A stretch of 64,000 bases of DNA from Nisaea sp. (GTDB lineage Bacteria; Pseudomonadota; Alphaproteobacteria; Thalassobaculales; Thalassobaculaceae): the NCBI RefSeq assembly GCF_034670185.1, contig NZ_JAXMNY010000002.1, positions 682,001 to 746,000 on the forward strand, read 5' to 3'. The notes under the pieces were generated by a model. The model was given only the letters and a program-made list of their open reading frames with translations. It was not told the DNA's origin and ran no database searches. A program made the translations under genes and the position numbers. Positions 16,244 to 24,369 of this stretch are shown here, piece by piece (position 1 is the first letter of the stretch; every line of letters starts with the position of its first letter).

Positions 16244-17314
16244 TCAGCTCTGGCCGAAGAGGAAGCCGAGAAGCGCGAAACGGCGCCCCTGGCGCATGTG
16301 CAGAACCTCATGCAGCAGTGAGCATGAGAACACGATAGCAGCCCCCGCCGGCGGCTTGTAGGACTGCTGGCTGAATTCCGGAAACCAGATCTCGCCACCC
16401 TCGTATTGATCGGAATTCAGATTGATGGTTACCGCGAATCGCCGATAGGCAACCGCTGCATCCGTATTGTCCCGGTGACCGTGCAGATGACCACCCCGCT
16501 CGCCTTCATAACAGGCGATACGATAGCGTTCATGACGGCTGACCTTGTAGTGGAACGATTTCTGGATTTCCGGCAACAGCCGACCGGCGATCCGCTCGTC
16601 GATGTAGTTCTGCGTCTCGGGGCTGATGACCCAGTGATCAATCCGGTCGCCACGGCCATATTCCGGGATCCGCATCTTGCAGTCCGTAGTCCGGTTCTGC
16701 AGCGTGTTGTGCCCCGGCTCGACATACTCCTGACCCTGCATGGCATAGACACTCATCAGGTGCGCGCAGTCTGCCGGGCTGAACACATCCGGCACCAGCA
16801 ACACCGGCGGATGCATGCGGTAGGGCTGCTCGGCCCGAAGGGCGGACTGGGCTTCAAGCACACTGCCGACGATCGCCGGATGATCGGGCTTGCCCGCGTC
16901 AAGCAACCTCAAGATATGCCGGTTCGGTGCGATCAGCACCGTGGTCGACCCTGCATTCAGCGGCCGCCCGAATGGCGCCTGCTGCCCGAAGGCCGCGAAA
17001 GCCGTGCCATCGGCATCCATCAGAACCGAGGCATCAGTAACCGGCTTCGGAAGATCAGGTTTCTTCTTGCCAGGCGCCACATAGTAGATCTGCGCGCCGT
17101 GTCCGGCGAACCGCTCCCGCGCGGCTTCGTAAGCCTCGGCCGCAGCCTTGTTCGCCGCAGCATCGTGCCCGAGCAGGACCAGTATGTTGAAATCTCCGGA
17201 GACCTCGTCCGCAATCAGACTGAATTCTTCCCCGGCGCAGCGTGGAAGCTTCACGGGGGCCGCGATATCGCCCTGTTCGACTTTGCGGATCGCATTTCCG
17301 GCCTGCATGGACAT
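16244..17314 (-). CDS. Redoxin-like domain fused to prolyl-4-hydroxylase-type 2OG-Fe(II) oxygenase
   Basis: This is a 356-residue two-domain protein. Residues about 15-170 have a peroxiredoxin-like outline (VKLPRCAGEEFSLIADEVSG, then NILVLLGHDAAANKAAAE and VLMDADGTAFAAFG). The active-site Cys expected after the first strand is absent, so peroxidase activity is unlikely. Residues about 185-356 form a P4H-type oxygenase. It has the metal motif HxD in HLHGHRDNTD, a distal His in SLLHEVLHM and the 2-oxoglutarate-binding Arg in GRRFALLGF. The gene lies immediately upstream of the GT2 gene and between two kinases. A hydroxylated protein substrate is inferred, not known. Confidence 0.82.
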   Translation of the reverse strand: MSMQAGNAIRKVEQGDIAAPVKLPRCAGEEFSLIADEVSGDFNILVLLGHDAAANKAAAEAYEAARERFAGHGAQIYYVAPGKKKPDLPKPVTDASVLMDADGTAFAAFGQQAPFGRPLNAGSTTVLIAPNRHILRLLDAGKPDHPAIVGSVLEAQSALRAEQPYRMHPPVLLVPDVFSPADCAHLMSVYAMQGQEYVEPGHNTLQNRTTDCKMRIPEYGRGDRIDHWVISPETQNYIDERIAGRLLPEIQKSFHYKVSRHERYRIACYEGERGGHLHGHRDNTDAAVAYRRFAVTINLNSDQYEGGEIWFPEFSQQSYKPPAGAAIVFSCSLLHEVLHMRQGRRFALLGFLFGQS

Positions 17315-17402
17315 TGTCCAACCCCATGGTCATTTCCCAGCCGGAAGTGTGCCGATTCAGACTCGGAAAGCAAGCGCCTAGGCGCGATATTCCGGAACGC
17401 AA

Positions 17403-17427
17403 ACGGGCCCGCCGATGGCGGACCCGT
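17403..17427 (-). terminator. Rho-independent-like terminator downstream of histidine kinase copy 2
   Basis: An 11-bp stem with one mismatch (arms 17403-17413 and 17417-17427, loop GAT) is followed on the minus strand by a short TTT. It lies 28 bp downstream of the kinase stop at 17455. It separates that gene from the redoxin/hydroxylase gene and is almost identical in sequence to the hairpin downstream of sodB. Confidence 0.6.
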
Positions 17428-17454
17428 CGCATTTGCATCCATGCTCCAGTCAGA

Positions 17455-20025
17455 TCAACCCGGCGCCCGGATCGGGAACTGGATCTCGAACTCAACGCCT
17501 TTTCCAGGCTCGCTGCGGCACTGCACGGCCCCAAGCAATACCTGTGAGACCAGATTGAAGACAATATGCATTCCAAGGCCGCTACCGCCATGGCCGAGGC
17601 GGGTCGTGAAGAAGGGATCGAAGACCCGGCGCACTGTTTCAGCGGACATTCCGCAGCCGTCGTCCCTGTAGGTCAACTTAGCCGCGGCGCCCTCACACGC
17701 GATCTCTATCTCGATGTTCCCCGAAGCCCTATCCTCGAACCCGTGGATGATGGAATTCATGGCCAGATTTGTCAGAATCTGCGCGATTGCGCCGGGGTAG
17801 CTCTTAAGTTCGACATCTTCATCCCCGTAAACCCTGACCGCAATATTATCGCGGCCGAGCTGCGGGCTCAGGCTCTCAATGACCTCGCGCGTGTAGCCAA
17901 TCAGATTAAAATCGCGTTCGGCCTCGCTTGTCCGATCGACCGCAACGCTCTTGAAGCTCGACACCAGACGGGCCGCACGCTCGAGGTTTGATTCGACCAG
18001 CACTGCTCCTTCGGCGATGTTTGAAATGCCGTTCTCTAAATCACTGCGCTTGAGACTGCCTTCCCTTAACCGCGAATACAGCTTTCCTGCATCTGCTGAA
18101 ACAGTGGATATCGCCGTAACGCAAACCCCGATGGGCGTATTTATCTCGTGCGCAACGCCGGCGACCAGCGCGCCGAGGGATGCCATACGCTCCGCCTCGA
18201 CGAGACTCTGGCGCGCCTGATAGAGTTCGGCGATATCGGCCGTCGAACCTGTATAACCGGTGAAGACTCCATCCTCGTAAACCGGCATCGCCGTTATGCG
18301 ATACATTTGAATTTCGCTGCCAACCGGGCGTGTGATTTCAAAATCCCTCAACGGCTCACGTTTCAGCAATGCATCGATAAGTTTTTGGCAGATATCTGAA
18401 TCGAAATCGCTGGCTGCGAAATAGTCCGAAAGCGCCATACCGATCAGATCATTGCCGGACAAACCATCAGGAACCGGAAAGCTCTCCGAAAGATGGGTAA
18501 ACCGGTAATCCGTATCGCATTCCCAAAACCAATCGGCCGAAGCCTGAGCCAAATTGCGAAACCGTTTCTCGCTGGCTCTTAGCTCGCCAGTCCGCTCCAA
18601 GACGGTGGCTTCCAAATGCTCCTTGGCCGCCTGAAGCGCTTCCTGCGTTTCGATCAACTCCGTCACGTCGTAGCCCAAAGCCCCAAGGCCCTGAACCTCG
18701 CCGGCGCTGCCGATAATCGGAAAACGGCTGAGGCGTATATGCCGGGTCGATCCGTCCGGCTTGACGCGCTTGCGCATCGACACATCGCGCCGGCGCTCTG
18801 CCATCAAGGCACGCTCCTCGTCGATGATCCCTTCAGCCTCCTGGTGATGACCGCTCAGCCGCAGCAATTCTTCCGTCGTCTTGCCGATGATTTCCGCTAC
18901 AGGCAATCCACTCCAGTCGGAGGCGGCCTTGTTCAGTCGCACAACCCGACACCCCAGGTCGCGGATCGTGACTCCCTGATCGAGATGTTCAAAAAGACTG
19001 CGGAGCAGGTCTTCCGCGTCCTGACGCTCTTTCTCCAACGTCCTTTGCTCGGTTATATCCTGACGCAAAAGGATGGTCCCGCCCTGAGGCATACGTGTCT
19101 CGGTATTGACCAGCACACGGTCCTTGACGCGCGTTTCGAATGGCGTCCCGTCAGCGTCACGATGCTGTTTCATTCTGAGAGAGACGAACTCTGCGATGTC
19201 CTCGGGTGCCGAAGCCGTTATGTGTTCGGCTGCGATGAGTTCATCAATCAACCCTTGGAATGTGCGGCCTGCGCCCAGTTCCGGATCGCTCTGGAATGAC
19301 GGGTAATATTGCGCAAATTCCGAATTGCAGATCACCAGCCGGTCTTCCGCGTCGAAAATCGCAAATGCCGCAGGCATCGCCATGATCGCCTCCCGAAGAA
19401 CGCCTTCAAGGTGCAAGGCGCGCTCCCGCTCGCGCGCGAGCGCATCCTCGGTCTCTTTCTGCACCGTGAGATCGACCACACAGGTTCCAACGGCGACAAC
19501 ATCGCCCTGCTCGTCCCGTAGCGGAAACTTGACCAGCAACCGCTCGTGAACCTTGTCCCCGCGCCGCACTTTAACTTGCTGTCTCAAGAGTTGGCCGGTG
19601 TCGACAACCGTGCGTTCGAGCTTGTCTACTTTTGCGCGCCGAGCCGGATCCGAGGCGTATACCTCCGCATTGCTTCGCCCCAGAATCTCGTCAGTTGATT
19701 TGTTGAGCCAGTCGCAAGCGGCCGCGTTTACCAGCAGATAGCGCCCGTCAATATCCTTTAGATCCATGCAGATCGGCGAATGTTCGAAGAGCGCGCCGAG
19801 CCGGGATTCCGAAACCTTGAGACGCTCGAGATCACTTTCGACGACGCGGGCCCTGACCCGAAGGAACACCAAAACGAGCGACGCGGCGAAAAGAAGGCCG
19901 AGAGCGAAAGTCGAAAAGGACGCACTGACTGGCACAAGCCCGCTCCAGTCCGCGCCGAACACGGCCAGCACTGCCAAATTGCAGCATATGGCCAAAGTCA
20001 GCAGTCTCGAGTATCGCTCTGTCAA
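17455..20025 (-). CDS. Membrane histidine kinase with four PAS domains (copy 2)
   Basis: This kinase of about 856 residues has the same architecture as the one at 12653-15214. It has two N-terminal membrane helices, PAS1 with LFEHSPICMDLKDIDGRYL, PAS_7 with AMPAAFAIFDAEDRLVICNS, PAS3 with HLDQGVTIRDLGCRVVRLNK, a coiled coil, and PAS4 with QASADWFWECDTDYRFTHLS. DHp has GVAHEINTPIGV and the ATPase has NLAMNSIIHGF, DDGCGM and FFTTRLGHGGSGLGM. A TTG at 20025 with GGGGGAG seven bases upstream aligns with the start of copy 1; an ATG at 20052 has no ribosome-binding site. It ends at a terminator hairpin. The receiver partner is not in the neighbourhood. Confidence 0.9.
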   Translation of the reverse strand: MTERYSRLLTLAICCNLAVLAVFGADWSGLVPVSASFSTFALGLLFAASLVLVFLRVRARVVESDLERLKVSESRLGALFEHSPICMDLKDIDGRYLLVNAAACDWLNKSTDEILGRSNAEVYASDPARRAKVDKLERTVVDTGQLLRQQVKVRRGDKVHERLLVKFPLRDEQGDVVAVGTCVVDLTVQKETEDALARERERALHLEGVLREAIMAMPAAFAIFDAEDRLVICNSEFAQYYPSFQSDPELGAGRTFQGLIDELIAAEHITASAPEDIAEFVSLRMKQHRDADGTPFETRVKDRVLVNTETRMPQGGTILLRQDITEQRTLEKERQDAEDLLRSLFEHLDQGVTIRDLGCRVVRLNKAASDWSGLPVAEIIGKTTEELLRLSGHHQEAEGIIDEERALMAERRRDVSMRKRVKPDGSTRHIRLSRFPIIGSAGEVQGLGALGYDVTELIETQEALQAAKEHLEATVLERTGELRASEKRFRNLAQASADWFWECDTDYRFTHLSESFPVPDGLSGNDLIGMALSDYFAASDFDSDICQKLIDALLKREPLRDFEITRPVGSEIQMYRITAMPVYEDGVFTGYTGSTADIAELYQARQSLVEAERMASLGALVAGVAHEINTPIGVCVTAISTVSADAGKLYSRLREGSLKRSDLENGISNIAEGAVLVESNLERAARLVSSFKSVAVDRTSEAERDFNLIGYTREVIESLSPQLGRDNIAVRVYGDEDVELKSYPGAIAQILTNLAMNSIIHGFEDRASGNIEIEIACEGAAAKLTYRDDGCGMSAETVRRVFDPFFTTRLGHGGSGLGMHIVFNLVSQVLLGAVQCRSEPGKGVEFEIQFPIRAPG

Positions 20026-20314
20026 AACAAGACTCCCCCGCTCGCACAGCATTGCGGCGATTATGCGTCCCTCGAGTAAATCACTTAAATGCTGAACAAA
20101 TTTTTAATTATTCCATTAGTTTCCCTCGACTGCATTTCTGGGAGCTACTTTGCTCCAGGAGCCGCTTCAATGCTCCCGCGCCAACCGAAACTCATGAATT
20201 GAAGGCTGGCTTGCCTCATACCCGGTGGAAATGAGGTCAGCGAGTTCGTGTCAGGCTCGACCCTCTCAATTCCAGAAATACCCGACCATTCGCATTACCC
20301 GTAACAAAACGAAA

Positions 20315-20339
20315 ACGGGCCCGCCAATGGCGGGCCCGT
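20315..20339 (-). terminator. Rho-independent terminator of sodB
   Basis: A perfect 11-bp G+C-rich stem (arms 20315-20325 and 20329-20339, loop AAT) is followed on the minus strand by TTTT (from AAAA at 20312-20315). It lies 27 bp after the sodB stop. The remaining gap up to the kinase start (20026-20311) contains a small GGAGC/GCTCC hairpin (20141-20156) and no gene. Confidence 0.85.
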
Positions 20340-20366
20340 CGCGATTCAGTGGCTGGTTCTGCCGGA

Positions 20367-20969
20367 TCAGCTCGCCTTGGCGAACAGCTCCCCGACATAG
20401 TCCCAGTTCACCATGTTCTCGATGAAGGCCTTCACGTAGTCGGGACGACGGTTGCGGTAATCGATGTAGTAGGAATGCTCCCACACGTCGCAACCGAGCA
20501 GAACGGTCTCGCCATAGGCCATCGGGCTTTCGCCGTTCGGGGTCTTGGTGACCTTCAGCTTGCCGTCGCTGCCCATGGCCAGCCAGCACCAGCCGGAGCC
20601 GAACTGGGTGACACCGGCCTCGATGAAGGCAGCCTGGAAATCGGCGACCGAGCCGAGGTCCTCGATGATCTTCTTTTCCAGCGCGCCGGGGATCGCACCG
20701 CCGCCGTTCTTTTTCATCATCTGCCAGAACTGCAGGTGATTCCAATGCTGGCTCGCATTGTTGAGCAGGCCGGCCATCTTTTCCTTGTAGGCGGTCTGCA
20801 CGATCTCCTCGAGGGACTTGTCCTCAAGACCGGTGCCTTCCAGCAGCTTGTTGCCGTTGGTGACATACGCCTGATGGTGCTTGTCGTGGTGAAACTCGAG
20901 GGTTTCCTTCGACATGTACGGCTGAAGCGCTTCGTAATCGTAGGGAAGGGCTGGCAGTTCGAGGGCCAT
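20367..20969 (-). CDS. sodB: Iron superoxide dismutase
   Basis: This 200-residue Fe/Mn-family superoxide dismutase converts superoxide to hydrogen peroxide and oxygen in the cytoplasm. It has ELPALPYDYEALQPYMS, the metal-ligand helix LEFHHDKHHQAYV, ASQHWNHLQFW, FGSGWCWLA and the C-terminal LLGCDVWEHSYYIDYRNRR (Asp and His ligands). The residues around the active site match the iron-type subgroup. ATG at 20969 has AGGAGAG seven bases upstream, so the longer frame is not used. A CRP-like palindrome lies 100 bp upstream, shared with the divergent phosphodiesterase. Confidence 0.95.
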   Translation of the reverse strand: MALELPALPYDYEALQPYMSKETLEFHHDKHHQAYVTNGNKLLEGTGLEDKSLEEIVQTAYKEKMAGLLNNASQHWNHLQFWQMMKKNGGGAIPGALEKKIIEDLGSVADFQAAFIEAGVTQFGSGWCWLAMGSDGKLKVTKTPNGESPMAYGETVLLGCDVWEHSYYIDYRNRRPDYVKAFIENMVNWDYVGELFAKAS

Positions 20970-21068
20970 TTCGCTCTCCTGTTCTCGCTTGTTAATCTCG
21001 CCGGAACCCGACAGCAGGACGTGTGGATGGCGCGCCATCCACCTATAAACACCGGATCCCTTGATAAC

Positions 21069-21082
21069 GTGACTTAAGTCAC
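21069..21082. promoter_or_regulatory. CRP/FNR-family-like palindrome in the sodB/phosphodiesterase intergenic region
   Basis: A perfect 14-bp palindrome, GTGACTTAAGTCAC, has the CRP layout GTGA-N6-TCAC (the surrounding bases give CGTGA and TCACA). It lies 100 bp upstream of the sodB ATG and 84 bp upstream of the phosphodiesterase ATG, within the 196-bp divergent spacer. Binding by a cAMP-receptor-type regulator is inferred from the pattern. Confidence 0.55.
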
Positions 21083-21165
21083 ATTTAACGAAATGCAAAG
21101 GGAAAGAAGCTGGACAAGCGGGGAATAGACCCGTGCAATTGCTTCAGAAATGAGAGGGGACGGGC

Positions 21166-21957
21166 ATGCTTCTGGCCGAGATTACCGATACGCATTTAAT
21201 GGATGGCGGAGTCCCGGCCTACGGCAGCATAGACACTAAGGCTTATCTTGAAGCAGCCATCGCCAAGATTGCAGCCCTCACACCGAAGCCGGATGCCCTG
21301 CTCGTCGCCGGTGATGTATCGGAAGACGGCACGCCGGGCTCATACACGTTGTTCCGCGAGATGGTCGCGCCCCTTGGTATGCCGGTCTATGTGGTTCCCG
21401 GAAACCATGATGCGCGCGAGCGCATGCGCGCCGCCTTCGCCCCGGACGGGTACATGGCCGCCACCGGCCCGCTCGACTATGCGGTCGATCTTGGCCCCCT
21501 CACGCTCCTCGCACTGGACACACTCGAAGAGGGGGAGGTGTACGGCACATTCGGCGCGGAACGATGCAACTGGCTGGGCGACACGCTTGCCGCTCTTTCC
21601 GGAAAGCCTGCAATTGTCATGCTGCACCACCCGCCTTTTCCGACCGGCATGAAGATGGACGAAATCGGCTGCCGGGACGGCGATGCCATCGGTGCGGTCA
21701 TCGAGCAATTCAGCAACGTCGAAATTGTCCTGTCCGGCCATTTCCATCGCTCGATACACCGCAACTGGGCCGGAACGACAGCCAATATCTGCTCATCGAC
21801 AGCTCATCAAATGGGACTCGATCTGGTTCATCAACCGGGCTTCAAGGTTTTTATGGAACCACCGCAAATCCAGCTCCTGCACTGGCAGGAAGAGATAGGA
21901 CTTTCCGTTCATCAAGTCCCGGTCGGCACCTTCGATTGCGTGCATGAGAGCGCGTAA
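21166..21957 (+). CDS. Class III cyclic-nucleotide phosphodiesterase-like metallophosphoesterase (CpdA family)
   Basis: This 263-residue calcineurin-fold protein carries the binuclear-metal motifs in order: ITDTHL (residues 5-10), LLVAGDVSEDG (about 47-57), VPGNHDARERM (about 78-88), VMLHHPPFP and LSGHFHRSIH. This arrangement matches CpdA/GpdQ-type phosphodiesterases, which hydrolyse cAMP or glycerophosphodiesters; the substrate is not certain. There is no signal peptide, so it is cytoplasmic. It is divergent from sodB. The intervening CRP-like palindrome would fit feedback control if cAMP is the substrate. Confidence 0.82.
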   Translation: MLLAEITDTHLMDGGVPAYGSIDTKAYLEAAIAKIAALTPKPDALLVAGDVSEDGTPGSYTLFREMVAPLGMPVYVVPGNHDARERMRAAFAPDGYMAATGPLDYAVDLGPLTLLALDTLEEGEVYGTFGAERCNWLGDTLAALSGKPAIVMLHHPPFPTGMKMDEIGCRDGDAIGAVIEQFSNVEIVLSGHFHRSIHRNWAGTTANICSSTAHQMGLDLVHQPGFKVFMEPPQIQLLHWQEEIGLSVHQVPVGTFDCVHESA

Positions 21958-22080
21958 TCGAATTACGCGGGCAAAGTTTCCGGCACGGGGAATGAACGAT
22001 TGGCGACCGGAAAGGCTGTCACAAAGAACCGCTCGCACAATAACCTTGTGAAATGGTGGCGAACCCGTGATTGCCGCGCC

Positions 22081-22104
22081 CGCCGGAGTGTGTAAACTCC
22101 GGCG
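22081..22104 (+). promoter_or_regulatory. Hairpin immediately before the nudC start codon
   Basis: A perfect 9-bp stem, CGCCGGAGT and ACTCCGGCG, encloses a 6-nt loop and ends 2 nt before ATG at 22107. It occupies the position of the ribosome-binding site and the only purine-rich stretch (GGAGTG) lies in its 5' arm, so translation may be limited when it folds. Confidence 0.45.
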
Positions 22105-22106
22105 CC

Positions 22107-23063
22107 ATGTCCGATCAATATCCTCTCGACCTCACCCGCCGCCAGCCGAACATCTACGGCTTCAGTGGCCTTGACCGCAGCGCTCACCTCCGCGAGGAGG
22201 AGGGCTGGCTTGAACGGCTTGTCGGTGATGCCACGACCCGGCTGGTGCCGGTCTGGCGCAGCCGTTCGCTCGTCATCGGCGCGGAAAGCGAAACCCCGAC
22301 CGCCTCGCTTTTGAGCGCGCGGGAGTTCGCTGTCCTGGTCGAACATTCCGAGACCGTCATCTTCCTCGGCAACCGGAACGGGGAGGCGCATGTCGCGGTC
22401 GATCTCTCCCATCTGGAAGAGGAAGCAGCAGCGACGGCCGTGAGCGGTGCCGGTGAATTCATGGACCTGCGGCAGGTCGGCCCGGTGCTGGAGCGGTTCG
22501 AGGGCTCCGTCCTCGCCTATGCACGGGGACTGATGCACTGGCATCAGCGCCACCGCTTCTGCGGCGTCTGCGGATCAGCCACCCGGATCGCGAAAGGCGG
22601 ACATCAGCGCAGCTGTACGAACGAGTCATGCAATACGCCGGCATTCCCGCGTACCGACCCTGCCGTCATCATGTTGGTGCATGATTCAGCGGGCGAGAAG
22701 GCCCTGCTCGGACGCCAGGCTGTCTGGCCGGAAGGGCGCTATTCCACCTTGGCCGGTTTCGTCGAGCCGGGCGAAACACTGGAAGAGGCCGTTGCCCGCG
22801 AGGTCCTTGAAGAGACCGGCGTGGAAGTGTGCGATGTGCGCTACCACTCGTCCCAGCCCTGGCCGTTCCCGGCCTCGATCATGCTCGGATTCCACGCCGA
22901 GGCGAAAACCACCGAAATCATCCGCCGCGATGACGAGTTGGAAGACGCCCAGTGGTTCAGCCGCGACGAGCTGATGAACTTCCGCGCCTTGGGCAAGGGC
23001 CTGCCAAGCAAGGATTCCATCGCCCGCCGCCTGATCGAGGACTGGCTCGCCGGAGACGCCTGA
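22107..23063 (+). CDS. nudC: NAD(+) diphosphatase / NAD-decapping Nudix hydrolase (NudC family)
   Basis: This 318-residue NudC family enzyme hydrolyses NADH to NMNH and AMP and can remove NAD caps from RNA. An N-terminal domain is followed by a Zn ribbon, FCGVCGSATRIAKGGH (first Cys pair) and SCTNESC (second pair). The Nudix box is GFVEPGETLEEAVAREVLEE, and the NudC signature SQPWPFPASIMLGF follows it. The C-terminal helix (DSIARRLIEDWL) is also typical. ATG at 22107 is chosen; a TTG 36 nt upstream would read through the hairpin. Confidence 0.94.
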   Translation: MSDQYPLDLTRRQPNIYGFSGLDRSAHLREEEGWLERLVGDATTRLVPVWRSRSLVIGAESETPTASLLSAREFAVLVEHSETVIFLGNRNGEAHVAVDLSHLEEEAAATAVSGAGEFMDLRQVGPVLERFEGSVLAYARGLMHWHQRHRFCGVCGSATRIAKGGHQRSCTNESCNTPAFPRTDPAVIMLVHDSAGEKALLGRQAVWPEGRYSTLAGFVEPGETLEEAVAREVLEETGVEVCDVRYHSSQPWPFPASIMLGFHAEAKTTEIIRRDDELEDAQWFSRDELMNFRALGKGLPSKDSIARRLIEDWLAGDA

Positions 23064-23222
23064 GTGAGCCTGATATCAGTCAACCGGGATTTACTTCAAA
23101 ACACACATACTTTGATGTGTCCAAAAAAATCGTGATGATTTACATATTATAATGACCGGCAACCGATGAGATACCAATCCCGCCAGCAATACATTTATAT
23201 CTAAGATTATTTGGGGCATTTA

Positions 23223-24341
23223 ATGGAAGATTTTCTGATTTCAAATCCAGTTGCGGATGCTGGATTTACTGATTTTTCAGTCGACGTTGTAAGCCTCCAT
23301 GCACAGACAACAATCGCCGGATCTGGCGGCGATGACAGCATCATAGGCTCTGGCAACGACGATGCCGTGAGCGGAGGCGATGGCAACGACCAGGTCAATG
23401 GCGGCACTGGAAATGATGTTGTCGATGGCGGTAGCGGCAACGACATCGTCAGTGGCGGCGTCGGCAATGATTCACTGGGTGGCGGTAGTGGAGATGACAT
23501 TGTCAGTGGCGGCGTCGGAAACGATATTCTCAGTGGTGGCATCGGAAATGACACATTGGGCGGCGGCAGCGGCGATGATGTGATCAGCGGCGAGACCGGG
23601 AACGACCTTGTTAGCGGCGGCGCCGGAAACGATGTTCTTGACGGCGGCAGCGGATTTGACAGTATCGGTGGCGGCTTCGGTCGCGATACGATTCGAGGAG
23701 GCACTGGCGGCGATACAATTACCGGTGGCGACGGTGCTGACCGTATTTACGGAAACCAGGACAACGACGTCATCTATGGTAACGCAGACGATGATTTTGT
23801 GTTCGGGGGCCAGGGAGACGATCAGCAGTTCGGCGGCCAGGGCAATGATGCCGCATACGGAAATGCCGGTAACGACGCTGTCTATGGAAATCTGGCTAAT
23901 GATTCGATCTTTGGCGGCCAAGGCAACGACAGCCTGTTCGGTGGCCAAGGAAATGACCGAATTGACGGGAATCTGGATAACGATCTGATTGCCGGAAACA
24001 AGGGAGAAGATTTCCTGATCGGCGGCAACGGCGACGATACTTTGGATGGCGGCGCTGGTAACGACACCATGCTCGGAGGAGCCGGGAACGATATCTTCAC
24101 ATTCTCGGCGGACACCGCTCCGGCTGTGGATGTCATCACAGGCTTCAAGCCCGGCGAGGATACGGTTTCAATCAATGCCAATATCAATGGCAGCGGTATA
24201 GGCTCCGGCGCTGACGCCTTGGCACGCACGGCCGACGATGCATCTGGCAATGCGACAATCGATCTTGGAGCTGGCCAATCCGTGGTTCTGATCGGTGTGT
24301 CAAAAAGCTCCCTTTCCGAGCTGGACTTCATCATCGCCTAA
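23223..24341 (+). CDS. RTX (haemolysin-type calcium-binding) beta-roll protein, probable type I secretion substrate
   Basis: This 372-residue protein is almost entirely an RTX array. After a 32-residue N-terminus there are 29 uninterrupted nonapeptides of the GGxGxDxUx type (about residues 33-293), many being GGxGNDxxx. They form a calcium-binding parallel beta-roll. The early repeats are mostly GGSG or GGVG, while the later block alternates GN and GGQ units. The last 80 residues (TFSADTAPAVDVITGFKPGE to the end LSELDFIIA) look like the uncleaved C-terminal type I secretion signal. There is no protease, lipase or adhesin domain. ATG at 23223 is preferred to an in-frame TTG. No secretion apparatus is encoded in the window. 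The sulfotransferase/glycosyltransferase gene starts 28 bp later. Confidence 0.92.
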   Translation: MEDFLISNPVADAGFTDFSVDVVSLHAQTTIAGSGGDDSIIGSGNDDAVSGGDGNDQVNGGTGNDVVDGGSGNDIVSGGVGNDSLGGGSGDDIVSGGVGNDILSGGIGNDTLGGGSGDDVISGETGNDLVSGGAGNDVLDGGSGFDSIGGGFGRDTIRGGTGGDTITGGDGADRIYGNQDNDVIYGNADDDFVFGGQGDDQQFGGQGNDAAYGNAGNDAVYGNLANDSIFGGQGNDSLFGGQGNDRIDGNLDNDLIAGNKGEDFLIGGNGDDTLDGGAGNDTMLGGAGNDIFTFSADTAPAVDVITGFKPGEDTVSINANINGSGIGSGADALARTADDASGNATIDLGAGQSVVLIGVSKSSLSELDFIIA

Positions 24342-24369
24342 ACGTCAGACTTTCTGACACGAGCAGCAA

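Noticed and set aside
16244..17314. Functional peroxiredoxin
   Set aside because: The peroxidatic Cys is absent from the expected position, so only the oxygenase activity is supported.
12653..20025. Hybrid kinases or a complete two-component system
   Set aside because: Neither kinase has a receiver domain and no response regulator gene lies beside them; the only receiver in the window (52953) is distant and lacks the phosphoacceptor.
23310..24120. Short regularly spaced DNA repeats that could suggest a repeat array or CRISPR
   Set aside because: The 27-bp periodicity follows the RTX nonapeptides in an open protein frame; the units are degenerate and there are no unique spacers.
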